Below, in pieces: positions 56,159 through 64,000 of a DNA stretch of 64,000 nucleotides. Location: contig CAVUCH010000003.1 in assembly GCA_963739995.1 (NCBI GenBank), positions 207,069 through 271,068 of the forward strand, written 5' to 3'. This DNA comes from CAVUCH01 sp963739995. GTDB taxonomy: Bacteria; Acidobacteriota; Vicinamibacteria; Vicinamibacterales; JAENWD01. The stretch's first letter is position 1; each line of letters opens with the position of its first letter. The notes below the pieces were generated by a model. It was not told the origin of the DNA. It did no database searches and worked only from the letters and a program-made list of their open reading frames with translations. The translations under genes were made by a program, and so were the position numbers.

Positions 56159-56497
56159 ATGACGAATAGTCACAACACGCGCTGTCCAACCTGTGCGAGC
56201 GAGGACGTGTACGGGTTTCAGCCGGCGCCGACCGGGCAGTCCTTCTACTCCAGGCCTTCCCCAGCCCATACAGGCCGACTGCCGACGCCTCCCGCGGACC
56301 GACGGCAGGATCGTCTGCAACTGGCACCGTGTGCCGCGTGCGAGCATGATGACGTGCGGGTGATCCTGCGCACGCCGCACCTGTTGTACCTGCGGTGTTA
56401 TGCGTGCACGCACCTGTGGACCGTACCGAAGCCGGGCCAATTCACTTGGACGGGCACGAACATGCCGACGCATGGCCCCGCGCAGGCAGGTGGCTGA
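56159..56497 (+). CDS. Zinc-ribbon protein, unknown
   Basis: 112 residues from the ATG at 56159 with GGAGG 5 nt upstream. Three CxxC knuckles: CPTCASED near residue 9, CAACEHDD near residue 59, CYACTHLW near residue 81; the last two pair as a ribbon (DVRVILRTPHLLYLRCYAC). Proline-rich linker between. No enzymatic motif. Third and largest of the zinc-ribbon proteins in this region. Confidence 0.6.
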   Translation: MTNSHNTRCPTCASEDVYGFQPAPTGQSFYSRPSPAHTGRLPTPPADRRQDRLQLAPCAACEHDDVRVILRTPHLLYLRCYACTHLWTVPKPGQFTWTGTNMPTHGPAQAGG

Positions 56498-56573
56498 CGC
56501 GCCTGCCTGATCGCCGCCGGGCAAGTGGGAGCATAGGCGTCTCGTTATCGCTGTGCGGCGGGTCGCTGAGCCC

Positions 56574-56655
56574 TTACGGGACGCGCAGCATCGGACCGCG
56601 CTTGCGCGAACCCGTTCGGCGCTCGAAGAGTTCGTGGCGACCGGTCAAGGATCAG
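56574..56655 (-). pseudogene. Second 3' remnant of an ATP-dependent DNA ligase
   Basis: Minus-strand RHELFERRTGSRKRGPMLRV and stop closely match the end of the 54718-54930 fragment at both DNA and protein level (about 75 bp similar). Only the last 25 or so codons remain. Confidence 0.6.
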
Positions 56656-56872
56656 CTGATACTACGCGGAAAGAGTGCCAACGGCGAAGAGTTGCATTCG
56701 CCTTCGGCTCTTTCAGCCCGCCGATTACCCGCTGATTACGCATAAGCCCGAATGGAGGTGGTGACGGCGACCACGACCGGCGCGAGGCCATGATTGACCC
56801 AAGGCAGTGCCGGGCATCCGCGCTCACATTATGGAGCGCGGGGCGAATCGATCGGCTCGGGGCGGGCGAGCG

Positions 56873-57097
56873 GTGACGATATTCATTCCGGTGAACGGCC
56901 ACATAATCGAGGCGGAACTTGAGGCAGATCTGCACGGGATCGTGTGGATTCACGCGTTCCGAGCCGCCACCGGCGAGCGCATCGTCTCGTGGGACCTCGT
57001 GGCGGTCCTCAAGCTCGGATGGCGCATCGTCGACGCATCACCCGACGAGCAAGCGGTGCTTGAGACGCACGGGTTCTGGAGCGGCAGGACGTCATGA
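56873..57097 (+). CDS. Small protein, first of a tandem paralogous pair
   Basis: 75 codons from the GTG at 56873 (GGGGCGGGCG upstream). VTIFIPVNGHIIEAELEADL then VWIHAFRAATGERIVSWDL and VAVLKLGWRIVDASPDEQAV: a probable small beta-sandwich. The next frame (57120) encodes a clear relative. Unknown function. Confidence 0.5.
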   Translation: MTIFIPVNGHIIEAELEADLHGIVWIHAFRAATGERIVSWDLVAVLKLGWRIVDASPDEQAVLETHGFWSGRTS

Positions 57098-57119
57098 TGC
57101 AGCTCATGGTGCGCCTCCG

Positions 57120-57353
57120 GTGACGATCGCCGTTCGGGGCACCGGCGAGACGGTCGAGGCGCAGCTCGAAGAAGACGAGTTCCAAATGCTGTGGCTCAAC
57201 TCGCCGAACCGTGTGACCGGCAAGCGTCAGGGGCGCTGCCTGCTCACGGCGGTGCTCAAGATGGGCGGCGCATCGTGGAGAGCACGCCGGAGGAACGGGC
57301 GGGTCCAGGGCACGGGTCGCAGGCGGAGTGGCGCGGCGCTCATCGGATTCTGA
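57120..57353 (+). pseudogene. Frameshifted paralog of the preceding small protein
   Basis: From the GTG at 57120: VTIAVRGTGETVEAQLEEDE, LTAVLKMGG then frame loss. Adding one base near 57266 restores WRIVESTPEERA, matching WRIVDASPDEQA of the upstream copy. Either a decayed duplicate or another single-base sequence error. Confidence 0.5.
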
Positions 57354-57372
57354 ATCGAACCAGGAGGGCGCG

Positions 57373-58311
57373 ATGAACTATCGCGCAATTCCATCATTGT
57401 TTCTCGCCTCAGTTTTGGCGGTTACAGCGAGGTCGGGCGTTGTAACAAGCGCTCAGACGTCAGCGAATCAGCGAGTTGTAGGCGAACGCATTGTTGCTAA
57501 CCTCTGGCTGCCCACAGGCAAGCGTCCGTACGCTGGCGTTCTCGTGGTCGGAGGTTCGGGGGGCGGTATAGCCTGGCAGGACTACTGGGCTGACATTCTG
57601 GCGAAACAAGGCTTCGCAGCGCTCGCCCTCGCCTATTTTGGGATGGAGGGTCTGCCGAAGGAATTAGATGAGATCCCGCTCGAGTACTTCCTGGGTGCGC
57701 TCGAATACATGCAGCGGAAACCTGAAATCGATCGCACGAGAATCGGCATCGTGGGGGTATCGAAAGGTGCCGAACTCGCCCTGCTGTTAGCGTCCCACGC
57801 ACCACCGATCCGTGCCGTAGTTGCATTTGTGCCCAGCTCCGTTGTGTTTCAAAGCAGCGCCAGCATGGAGACGGGTCAGAAGCCGCGATCATCGTGGACT
57901 TTCCACGGAAGACCACTTCCATTCGTTCCGCGCGAATCAGGCAATACAGAGGAGCCGCTCGTCAACGAGTTTCGCCGGGCGCTCAAGCAACGCGATCGCG
58001 TGACGAACGCAACAATACCAGTGGAGCGCATCCATGGCCCTATCCTGCTTCTTTCTGGCAAGGAAGATATGACATGGCCATCGAGCGACATGTCAGAAAT
58101 GGTCATCGCGAGGCTGCGGGAGCGCAACTTTCGCTTTGCGTATCAGCATATCGCGTACGATGACGCCGGGCACATGATTCATCAAAGACGATCTGATGCT
58201 GTGAAGCGAGGCGGCACTGAGAGAGGCAACAACTTTGCGCAACAGGACGCTGAACGACGAACTCTGGCCTTTCTTGCTGAACGTGTGGCGGCGGGCGGGA
58301 ATCGACCGTAA
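57373..58311 (+). CDS. Secreted alpha/beta hydrolase, BAAT C-terminal (acyl-CoA thioester hydrolase-like) family
   Basis: 312 residues from the ATG at 57373 (AGGAGG 6 nt upstream). Signal-like N-terminus (AIPSLFLASVLAVTARSGVV). Only the hydrolase domain of the BAAT family is present: oxyanion region VLVVGGSGGGIAWQDYWADI, nucleophile in GIVGVSKGAELALLLAS (Ser; bile-acid enzymes have Cys), Asp in LLSGKEDMTWPSS, His in AYDDAGHMIHQ. YFGMEGLPKELDEIPLEYF is a family signature. Its AT-richer third positions differ from the housekeeping genes, consistent with acquisition by transfer. Confidence 0.9.
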   Translation: MNYRAIPSLFLASVLAVTARSGVVTSAQTSANQRVVGERIVANLWLPTGKRPYAGVLVVGGSGGGIAWQDYWADILAKQGFAALALAYFGMEGLPKELDEIPLEYFLGALEYMQRKPEIDRTRIGIVGVSKGAELALLLASHAPPIRAVVAFVPSSVVFQSSASMETGQKPRSSWTFHGRPLPFVPRESGNTEEPLVNEFRRALKQRDRVTNATIPVERIHGPILLLSGKEDMTWPSSDMSEMVIARLRERNFRFAYQHIAYDDAGHMIHQRRSDAVKRGGTERGNNFAQQDAERRTLAFLAERVAAGGNRP

Positions 58312-58440
58312 CGCATGGTGGCCTATCTTTTCAGCCGAGGTCAGGACGTCGGTGCATGGACGGCATTCAGGCGGTCCTCGATGACGAACGCAGACTGGTG
58401 GGCTCGCGTCGTTCAGGCGCACCTGATTTGATTCCGGGAC

Positions 58441-58640
58441 GCGTGTGGGCGCTCAGGAAGGACGGTCACTAGGCCGTGATCAACCTGCGGCCCGTGCCCG
58501 GCATCGGGACGGAGATCGTGCTCACGGTAGACGGGGAGTGCGCAAGACCCGGCTGTTCCGGTCGCACGAGCGGGCGGAACTGGTCGGCGCGATCGCGGAC
58601 ACGCGGGCGATGTTGGAGCCGAAGAGGGGGCGCCTAGCAG
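58441..58640 (+). pseudogene. Decayed small gene of unknown function
   Basis: VWALRKDGH then an in-frame TAG, AVINLRPVPGIGTEIVLTVD, then a one-base slip to RKTRLFRSHERAELVGAIAD. The phrase pattern (W.LRKDGH ... R..RS...AEL) recalls a short protein common in this phylum. One stop and one indel make it non-functional. Confidence 0.5.
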
Positions 58641-58735
58641 CCCGACGGACGCTACCGCGGCGCTACCCCAAGATGCGCTCAGCCTGGATTACGACGCCGG
58701 CACGGCTCGCAAGTTTGTGTCGCATAGAGATTAGG

Positions 58736-58810
58736 TGGTGGGCCCCCTGGGGATCGAACCCAGGACCACATGATTAAAAGTCACGTGCTCTACCACTGAG
58801 CTAGGGGCCC
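58736..58810 (-). tRNA. tRNA-Lys (UUU anticodon)
   Basis: Folds as a complete cloverleaf on the minus strand: acceptor GGGCCCC/GGGGCCC, D arm GCTCAGTGGTAGAGC, anticodon loop CTTTTAA (anticodon UUU), T arm CTGGGTTCGATCCCCAG, discriminator A and an encoded CCA. Its 3' 13 bp is repeated at 54538-54550. Confidence 0.97.
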
Positions 58811-59207
58811 AGACCTGGCTGATTTGCTGTGTTCCGAGATTACTTGAGTCTCATGCGGGTCCACGTGTCGGGCCGTAGTGCCCGATTGTCCTTTCTTTCC
58901 TGTCCGGTGCATCGCCGCCTTACAGAGTCATGGCCGCCTCGTCGAGGTCGCCTGCGGAGACGATATCGTAGCGCATGAACACGGACCGAATCTTTGCGGC
59001 CGCCCACCTCAACCCGAGCACATCGCTCACCGATGTGGAGCCGGGACTGCAGTACCGGCGGACCAGGAGTCGGTACCGGCCGGAGCCGAAATTCCGGCCC
59101 CCATCAACCCCGAGGACCAGGCGGGGCGTCAGCGTGTACGGGGCGCGATAGGCGTGGTTCTTGCTGAAGGGCGACAATCACGCGTGGGTTGCGCAGGAGG
59201 TGCCGTG
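58811..59207. other. Intergenic, 397 bp, with a degraded dispersed repeat
   Basis: 59034-59061 (TGTGGAGCCGGGACTGCAGT and following) is a mutated copy of the palindrome at 20192-20211 including its flank. No gene recognised. Confidence 0.5.
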
Positions 59208-59894
59208 ATGATGCGCGTTGTCCGCTCCGGGTGCGCTGTGGCGGTGTCACTGTGGTTTCTTGCTCACCCTGCCATCGCCCAAGCCGACCCGATTGTCATC
59301 CCGTCCGGACGATCGTCGGCAACGCATACGCCTCGGCCGCGTCCATCAACGTGCAAGGGCCCGAGTTCTCGTTCACGGGCTTCGTCGAAGGATACCTCGC
59401 CAACTTGGCCTCGTGCATCCCGTGTGCCTCGCCAACGCCCGTCGTGGATCTCGGGGCGACGTTCGACCGGTTCAGCTCCGGAGGCGGGACCGGAGTTATC
59501 GAGGGCATCACCTACCCGCTGGTGTACGTGGGGTTCAGTTCTGGAACGTTCACCACGCCCACGGCGACGCTCACCGAACTCGGCGAATCGCCCGTTGACG
59601 TTCCGTTCACCTTCACTGCCGTGATGAACGGGTATCTCGAGCACCCGCTGACGAGGCCCTCGGACGCGCCACCCATCTTCACAGTGGATCTCGCGGGGCA
59701 GCGGCAGGGCATCGGCGCGCTTCTTCGGCCTCATCGACGAGAACGGCGCGCGCTCCTTTTCCGTCCTCCCCCGGTCGCCGCAGTACGAGTTCATGCAGTC
59801 GCAGCCCGTGCCGGAGCCCGGGACGCTGCTCCTCGTCGGTGGCGCGATCGGCGCGCTCGCGGCCAGGCGACTGAGTCGCCGGAAGGACCGCTGA
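59208..59894 (+). CDS. PEP-CTERM exosortase-substrate protein (two compensating frame breaks)
   Basis: AGGAGG lies 7 nt before the ATG at 59208. Three frames must be joined: a signal peptide (GCAVAVSLWFLAHPAIAQA), the body (NVQGPEFSFTGFVEGYLANL ... FTFTAVMNGYLEH), and a C-terminus with VPEPGTLLLVGGAIGALAAR then RRLSRRKDR. The last is a textbook PEP-CTERM sorting tail (PEP motif, membrane helix, basic end). One missing base near 59310 and one extra base near 59718 restore a 228-residue protein. The family is secreted and anchored or processed by exosortase; no eps/xrt genes are in the window. Confidence 0.75.
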
Positions 59895-59904
59895 CCAGCA
59901 GTCT

Positions 59905-60426
59905 TCAGCGCTTCCCCACGTCCGCCCACACACCGCGAAACCCGGCGCGCGCCTCCGCCTCCAGCTCTTTGAATTGGCCCATGGCGGAAAACGGGCGCGA
60001 CGTGTCCAGCCGCGCGTGGCCCGCCCGAAGCATCTCGGCGTTCACCAGCGTGTCGTCATCCAGGAATACGTAGGCGCGCGGAGCGCCGCCGCCCTTGTTC
60101 GCCGCTTCGTCGTATTCGAGACGGATGCGCTTGCCCAGCACGAGACGCTTCAGGGCATCCTCCGACGCGCTGTCAGGCTTCACGGCGATGCTTCCGGTGA
60201 TCAGCGGCGGCGGCGGCTGGTCCGGGCCCGATCGGGGTGGCCTCGCAGGACCTGACGGTCCGAAGCGCATGGCCGGATCGCCCGCGTCGATGCCGACGAG
60301 CCGTATCTTGCCGACGCCTTCCACTTCGATCGTCTCACCGTTGACGACCTTCGTCACCTCCTGCGCATTGGAGGGCAGGGAGGCCGCGAGCCACAGGACC
60401 ATCGGTAATGCGAACGCTCGAGTCAT
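59905..60426 (-). CDS. Thermonuclease (SNase-like) domain protein
   Basis: 173 residues from the ATG at 60426, with a signal peptide (AFALPMVLWLAASLPSNAQ). The OB-fold core has VVNGETIEVEGVGKIRLVGI, LKRLVLGKRIRLEYDE, APRAYVFLDDDTLVNAEMLR and AGHARLD, matching the SNase fold. The Pro-rich insert at about residues 60-80 separates strands, and the usual DTPE is DAGDP here, so catalytic competence is uncertain. Probably a secreted nucleic-acid-binding or degrading protein. Convergent with the PEP-CTERM gene. Confidence 0.82.
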   Translation of the reverse strand: MTRAFALPMVLWLAASLPSNAQEVTKVVNGETIEVEGVGKIRLVGIDAGDPAMRFGPSGPARPPRSGPDQPPPPLITGSIAVKPDSASEDALKRLVLGKRIRLEYDEAANKGGGAPRAYVFLDDDTLVNAEMLRAGHARLDTSRPFSAMGQFKELEAEARAGFRGVWADVGKR

Positions 60427-60844
<418 letters not shown>

Positions 60845-61327
60845 GTGCCCGTAGAATGTGCCATCCTGATCGGCCTCCCTGGCGCCGGCAAGACGACCTT
60901 CTACCGCGCACACCTCAGCGCCACGCACTCGCTCGTCAGCAAGGACCTGTTCCCGCACACGTCGAACCGCCAGAGACAAATGCTTCGCGAGATCGCTGCC
61001 GCGCTCGAAACGGGCTGCTCCGTTGCCGTGGACAACACGAATCCCTCACGGGCCGATCGGGCGCCTCTCGTCGAGCTCGCCCGGTCCTGCGGCGCACGCG
61101 TCGTCGCGTACCACGTGCGCGCGACCACACGTGAGGCGGTCGCGCGCAATGAGGGGCGGACCGGCCGGTCCCGCGTGCCGAAGGTCGCCATCTTCACCGT
61201 CGCGAAGCGTCTCGAGGCGCCAACCCTGGATGAAGGCTTCGACGCCGTGCGCGACGTCCTACCGAAGGCGGGAGACACGTTCGACGTCGTGGACCTTCCG
61301 GCGGCGGACGCCGGGCCTCCGCGCTGA
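60845..61327 (+). CDS. P-loop kinase, polynucleotide-kinase-like
   Basis: 160 residues from a GTG. Walker A GLPGAGKTTF at about residue 10, SKDLFPH, then VAVDNTNPSRADRAPLVELA (the DNTN motif of PNK/zeta-toxin-like small kinases), and a lid with RNEGRTGRSRVP. Resembles AAA_33-type kinases acting on small molecules or nucleic-acid ends. Substrate unknown. The preceding heptad array leaves little room for a promoter. Confidence 0.85.
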   Translation: MPVECAILIGLPGAGKTTFYRAHLSATHSLVSKDLFPHTSNRQRQMLREIAAALETGCSVAVDNTNPSRADRAPLVELARSCGARVVAYHVRATTREAVARNEGRTGRSRVPKVAIFTVAKRLEAPTLDEGFDAVRDVLPKAGDTFDVVDLPAADAGPPR

Positions 61328-61513
61328 GCCGCACAGCGCACGAGCGTTCGTCTTGCCGCTCGCCCGGCATCGGGAGTAGAGTGCCCTGCGGCCGCGCGCG
61401 GCGTCGTGCGCGCGAATGTGTACCCGATGCAGCCGGCGTCGCAGCCCGGCGTGGCACCCGACGCGCCAGACGTGTGGCGCACTCGTCACCGCGTCACCAG
61501 GAGGAATCGACCG

Positions 61514-62536
61514 ATGCTTCGCTTTCCACTCGGCGCGGGCCTGATCGCCCTCTCCCTCATGACCGTCGCCTGTGGAGGCGGTCAGAGCCGCCCCACGGGC
61601 CCGGCCAAGATCAAGGTCGGGTTGCTGCTCGACACGCTCGTCGAAGAGCGGTGGCAGCGCGACCGCGACCTCTTCGTGGAGCGCGTCAAGGAGCTCGGCG
61701 GCGAGACCATCGTGAAGGCCGCCAACCGCGACGCGGCGCTGCAGGAACAGCAGGCCCGCGAGCTGCTGGACCAGGGCGCCAAGGCGCTCGTCGTCGTTGC
61801 AGCCGACGCCGAAAAGGCCGCGGCAATCGTCGCGGCCGCGAACGAGAAGAAAGTGCCGCTCATCAGCTACGACCGGCTCATTCGCGAAGCCGATGTCGCC
61901 CTCTACGTGTCGTTCGACAACGTGAAGGTCGGACGCATGCAGGCCGAGTACCTGCTGAACCAGGCGCCCAAGGGCAACTACCTGCTGATCGGCGGCTCGC
62001 CCAACGACAACAACGCGAAGCTCCTGCGCCAGGGCCAGATGGAGATGCTCAAGCCTGCCATTGCCGCCGGCTCGGTGAAGATCGTCGACGACGGCTGGGC
62101 CGACAACTGGTCCGAGGAATCCGCGAAGGCGCTGACGGAGCAAGGCCTGAAGAAAGCGCGCAACAACCTGGCCGCGGTCGTCGCCTCGAACGACCGCACG
62201 GCGGCCGGCGTCGTCGACGCGCTGATCGAGCACAAGCTGGCGGGCAAGGTTTTCGTGTCCGGCCAGGATGCCGAGCTCGCCGCGATGAAGCGCATCGTCG
62301 CGGGGACGCAGTCGATGACGGTCTACAAGCCGCTGCGGCCGCTCGCGCGGATGGCGGCGGGTGCGGCGATGAACATGGCCCAGGGCCAGACGGAGGAAGG
62401 TGTGGTGACGGTGAACAACGGCAAGAAGGATGTGCCCGCCCGCCTGCTCGAACCGATCTCAGTCGATAAGGAAACCATGGATCGGACGGTGCTCGCGGAC
62501 GGGTACCACACCAAGAACGAAGTCTACGGACAATAG
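61514..62536 (+). CDS. xylF: D-xylose-type ABC sugar-binding lipoprotein
   Basis: 340 residues from the ATG at 61514 (AGGAGG about 9 nt upstream). Lipobox LSLMTVAC, then a periplasmic binding protein type 1 fold. KIKVGLLLDTLVEERWQRDR and DLFVERVKELGGE are characteristic of XylF. VALYVSFDNVKVGRMQAEYL and VASNDRTAAGVVDALIEH carry the sugar-site residues. Lipid-anchored form is unusual for XylF of Gram-negatives but common elsewhere. Neither permease nor ATPase follows it, so it is an orphan in this window. Confidence 0.86.
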   Translation: MLRFPLGAGLIALSLMTVACGGGQSRPTGPAKIKVGLLLDTLVEERWQRDRDLFVERVKELGGETIVKAANRDAALQEQQARELLDQGAKALVVVAADAEKAAAIVAAANEKKVPLISYDRLIREADVALYVSFDNVKVGRMQAEYLLNQAPKGNYLLIGGSPNDNNAKLLRQGQMEMLKPAIAAGSVKIVDDGWADNWSEESAKALTEQGLKKARNNLAAVVASNDRTAAGVVDALIEHKLAGKVFVSGQDAELAAMKRIVAGTQSMTVYKPLRPLARMAAGAAMNMAQGQTEEGVVTVNNGKKDVPARLLEPISVDKETMDRTVLADGYHTKNEVYGQ

Positions 62537-62719
62537 ACATCCGGCGTCGGCACGCGCCTCGGGGCGGCGAACGAGTCACCTCGCTCGCTGAACAGAACGA
62601 ATCATGTTCGGGGGCACATTCGGCCGACGGCCGGACGGCCCCGTGCCTCCCCTTCCCTCGCCACGGCGGCGCCGCCCTGCTGTTACACTGGCAGGTCCCG
62701 ACTTCGAGGCCGATCGCCC

Positions 62720-64000
62720 GTGAGCACCCACCGCGTCACACTCCCGATTCTCGACGACATCACGCTGACCGCCGCGTGCAGCCAGATCCTGCGCGAGGGG
62801 CGCGCCCGCATGGCCACTCTCGCCGCGCTGCCGCTCGAGTCCGTCACGCCCGAGACGCTGCTCGATGTCTGGGACGACGAGTCGATCCGCCTCGAGAACA
62901 TTGCCGGACCGATCGCAATCCTGAACAACGTCCACCCGGACAAGAAGGTGCGCGACGCGGCTGATGCGTCGATGCGCGAGCTCGCGATGTTCACGACGGA
63001 GCTGTTCCAGAACGAACCCCTGTTCGAGCGCGTCCGCAGCGTCGAACCGAGGACCGAGGCGCAGCGCCAGTTCAAGAAGGACCTCATCGAGACGTTCGAA
63101 GACACCGGCGTCGCCCTGCCGCAAGACCGTCGCGCGCGGGCAAAGGCGATCTCGGAAGCGCTGGTGGTCCTCAACCAGGAGTTCTCGCGAAACATCCGCG
63201 ACAACGAGACCCGCCTGACGTTCACCCCGGACGAGTGCGAGGGCCTGCCCGACGCGTACCTCGCTCGTGTCCCCCGCGACGCGGAGGGCCGCGTGGTGCT
63301 GGGGTTCGACTACCCGGACTTCAACCCGTTCATGGCGAACGCGCGCAACGAAGAGGCGCGGCGCCGCTACTACATCGCGTACCTGAACCGCGGCACATCA
63401 CGCAATACCGAGATCCTCGACGAGATCGTCGCGCTGCGCCGCGAGCTCGCGAGCCTCTACGAGCTCCCCAGCTACGCCCACTACGTCACCCGACGGCGCA
63501 TGGCGGGTCGCCCGGAGGCCGTGCTCGAGTTTCTGGCCGGCGTGCGCGGGGTGGTCGCGGAGGTAGAGGCGCGCGACGTCGAGGAACTGCGCCGGCTGAA
63601 GGCGGAAATGACGGGCACGCCCCCTGAGGCGACGCGGCTGAACCGGTGGGACGTCTCCTACTACAGCGAGCGGCTGCGCGAGCGGCGCTACAACGTCGAC
63701 CAGGAGGCGTTCCGCCGGTACTTCCCTATGCCGCAGACGCTCGACTGGCTGCTGCACGTGAGCAGCCGGGTGTTCGGCGTGCGGTTCGAGGCGGCCGCGG
63801 TGCCGGTCTGGCACGAGGACGTCCGCTACTACGACGTCATCGACGAAGCGGCGGGCACCCACATCGGCGGGATCTACTGCGACCTCTACCCGCGCGACGG
63901 CAAGTTCACGCACGCGGCCGCGTGGCCGGTGCGCGGCGCGAGCACGCGCGCCGGACGCAGGCCCATCACGGTGATGGTCGCCAACTTCGATCGCAATGGC
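62720..64000 (+). CDS. M3-family oligopeptidase (3' end cut off by window edge)
   Basis: 427 codons from the GTG at 62720 to the right edge, all open. The N-terminal alpha-helical prolyl-oligopeptidase-like M3 domain is recognisable (ENIAGPIAILNNVHPDKKVR, ASMRELAMFTTELFQNEPLF, LVVLNQEFSRNIRDNETRLT). GGIYCDLYPRDGKFTHAAAW is the segment just before the zinc-binding HExxH, which lies beyond the window. Cytoplasmic or periplasmic peptide breakdown is the usual role. The family is about 650-700 residues, so roughly 250 are missing. Confidence 0.9.
   Translation, partial: MSTHRVTLPILDDITLTAACSQILREGRARMATLAALPLESVTPETLLDVWDDESIRLENIAGPIAILNNVHPDKKVRDAADASMRELAMFTTELFQNEPLFERVRSVEPRTEAQRQFKKDLIETFEDTGVALPQDRRARAKAISEALVVLNQEFSRNIRDNETRLTFTPDECEGLPDAYLARVPRDAEGRVVLGFDYPDFNPFMANARNEEARRRYYIAYLNRGTSRNTEILDEIVALRRELASLYELPSYAHYVTRRRMAGRPEAVLEFLAGVRGVVAEVEARDVEELRRLKAEMTGTPPEATRLNRWDVSYYSERLRERRYNVDQEAFRRYFPMPQTLDWLLHVSSRVFGVRFEAAAVPVWHEDVRYYDVIDEAAGTHIGGIYCDLYPRDGKFTHAAAWPVRGASTRAGRRPITVMVANFDRNG

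Noticed and set aside
55901..56524. Minus-strand frame of 207 codons overlapping the zinc-ribbon gene
   Set aside because: Opposite strand to a gene with a strong Shine-Dalgarno and conserved cysteines; most of it lacks protein-like features.

Overview
The window is a GC-rich (visually well above 60%) bacterial chromosome segment. It probably comes from the Acidobacteriota, most likely a Vicinamibacteria-type lineage. I infer this from an ADOP-type permease paired with a PadR regulator, a VWFA-related secreted protein of the kind abundant in that phylum, a PEP-CTERM protein, and dense intergenic repeats. Taxonomy is inference; there is no rRNA in the window.

Layout. 1-19.6 kb is a mostly minus-strand housekeeping block: ppdK (cut by the left edge), glyS, glyQ, recO, mgtE, a divergent secreted protein, a rhomboid-like protein, era, a CorC/HlyC-type CBS protein, ybeY, phoH, aspS, hisS, a gamma-carbonic anhydrase, dcd, a DUF2905 protein and ndk. 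20.3-29.3 kb is a central-carbon block: a two-subunit 2-oxoacid:ferredoxin oxidoreductase (korA/korB) and sucC/sucD on the minus strand, then a divergent sdhC-sdhA-sdhB operon on the plus strand. Together they cover 2-oxoglutarate to fumarate in either direction. 29.3-43 kb holds a VWA protein, a secreted PI3/4-kinase-like protein, an Nramp transporter with a Usp protein, a class V aminotransferase, a single-domain response regulator, a large PAS-rich hybrid kinase, a DinB-like protein, and the PadR/ADOP pair. 43.3-51.8 kb is an exported-polysaccharide-enzyme region: a beta-helix/CBM protein, a methyltransferase, a glucuronoyl-esterase/SGNH fusion and an Nramp-related transporter.

51.8-58.8 kb is a worn accessory stretch ending at a tRNA-Lys gene. 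It contains gene remnants (ADOP permease, two ATP-dependent DNA ligase 3' ends, others), small zinc-ribbon proteins and a run of tiny genes. It also holds the most interesting locus: an AhpD/carboxymuconolactone-decarboxylase-fold gene whose second redox residue is an in-frame UGA (C-x-x-U), followed at the right distance by a perfect 7-bp hairpin with a GGUC loop. I read this as a selenoprotein with its SECIS element. A 13-bp copy of the tRNA-Lys 3' end lies just after that gene and may mark an old integration boundary. 58.8-64 kb has a PEP-CTERM protein, a thermonuclease-like protein, a small P-loop kinase, a xylose-type binding lipoprotein and an M3 peptidase (cut by the right edge).

Two themes cross the window. 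First, intergenic heptad repeats form potential hairpins, often between subunit genes of one operon (glyQ/glyS, sucC/sucD, sdhA/sdhB). A MITE-like element with CTAG ends sits so that its terminus supplies the stop codon of the neighbouring gene, twice. Second, several otherwise intact genes (era, korB, the beta-helix gene) each carry one surplus G/C that breaks the frame. I suspect consensus-sequence errors rather than biology.
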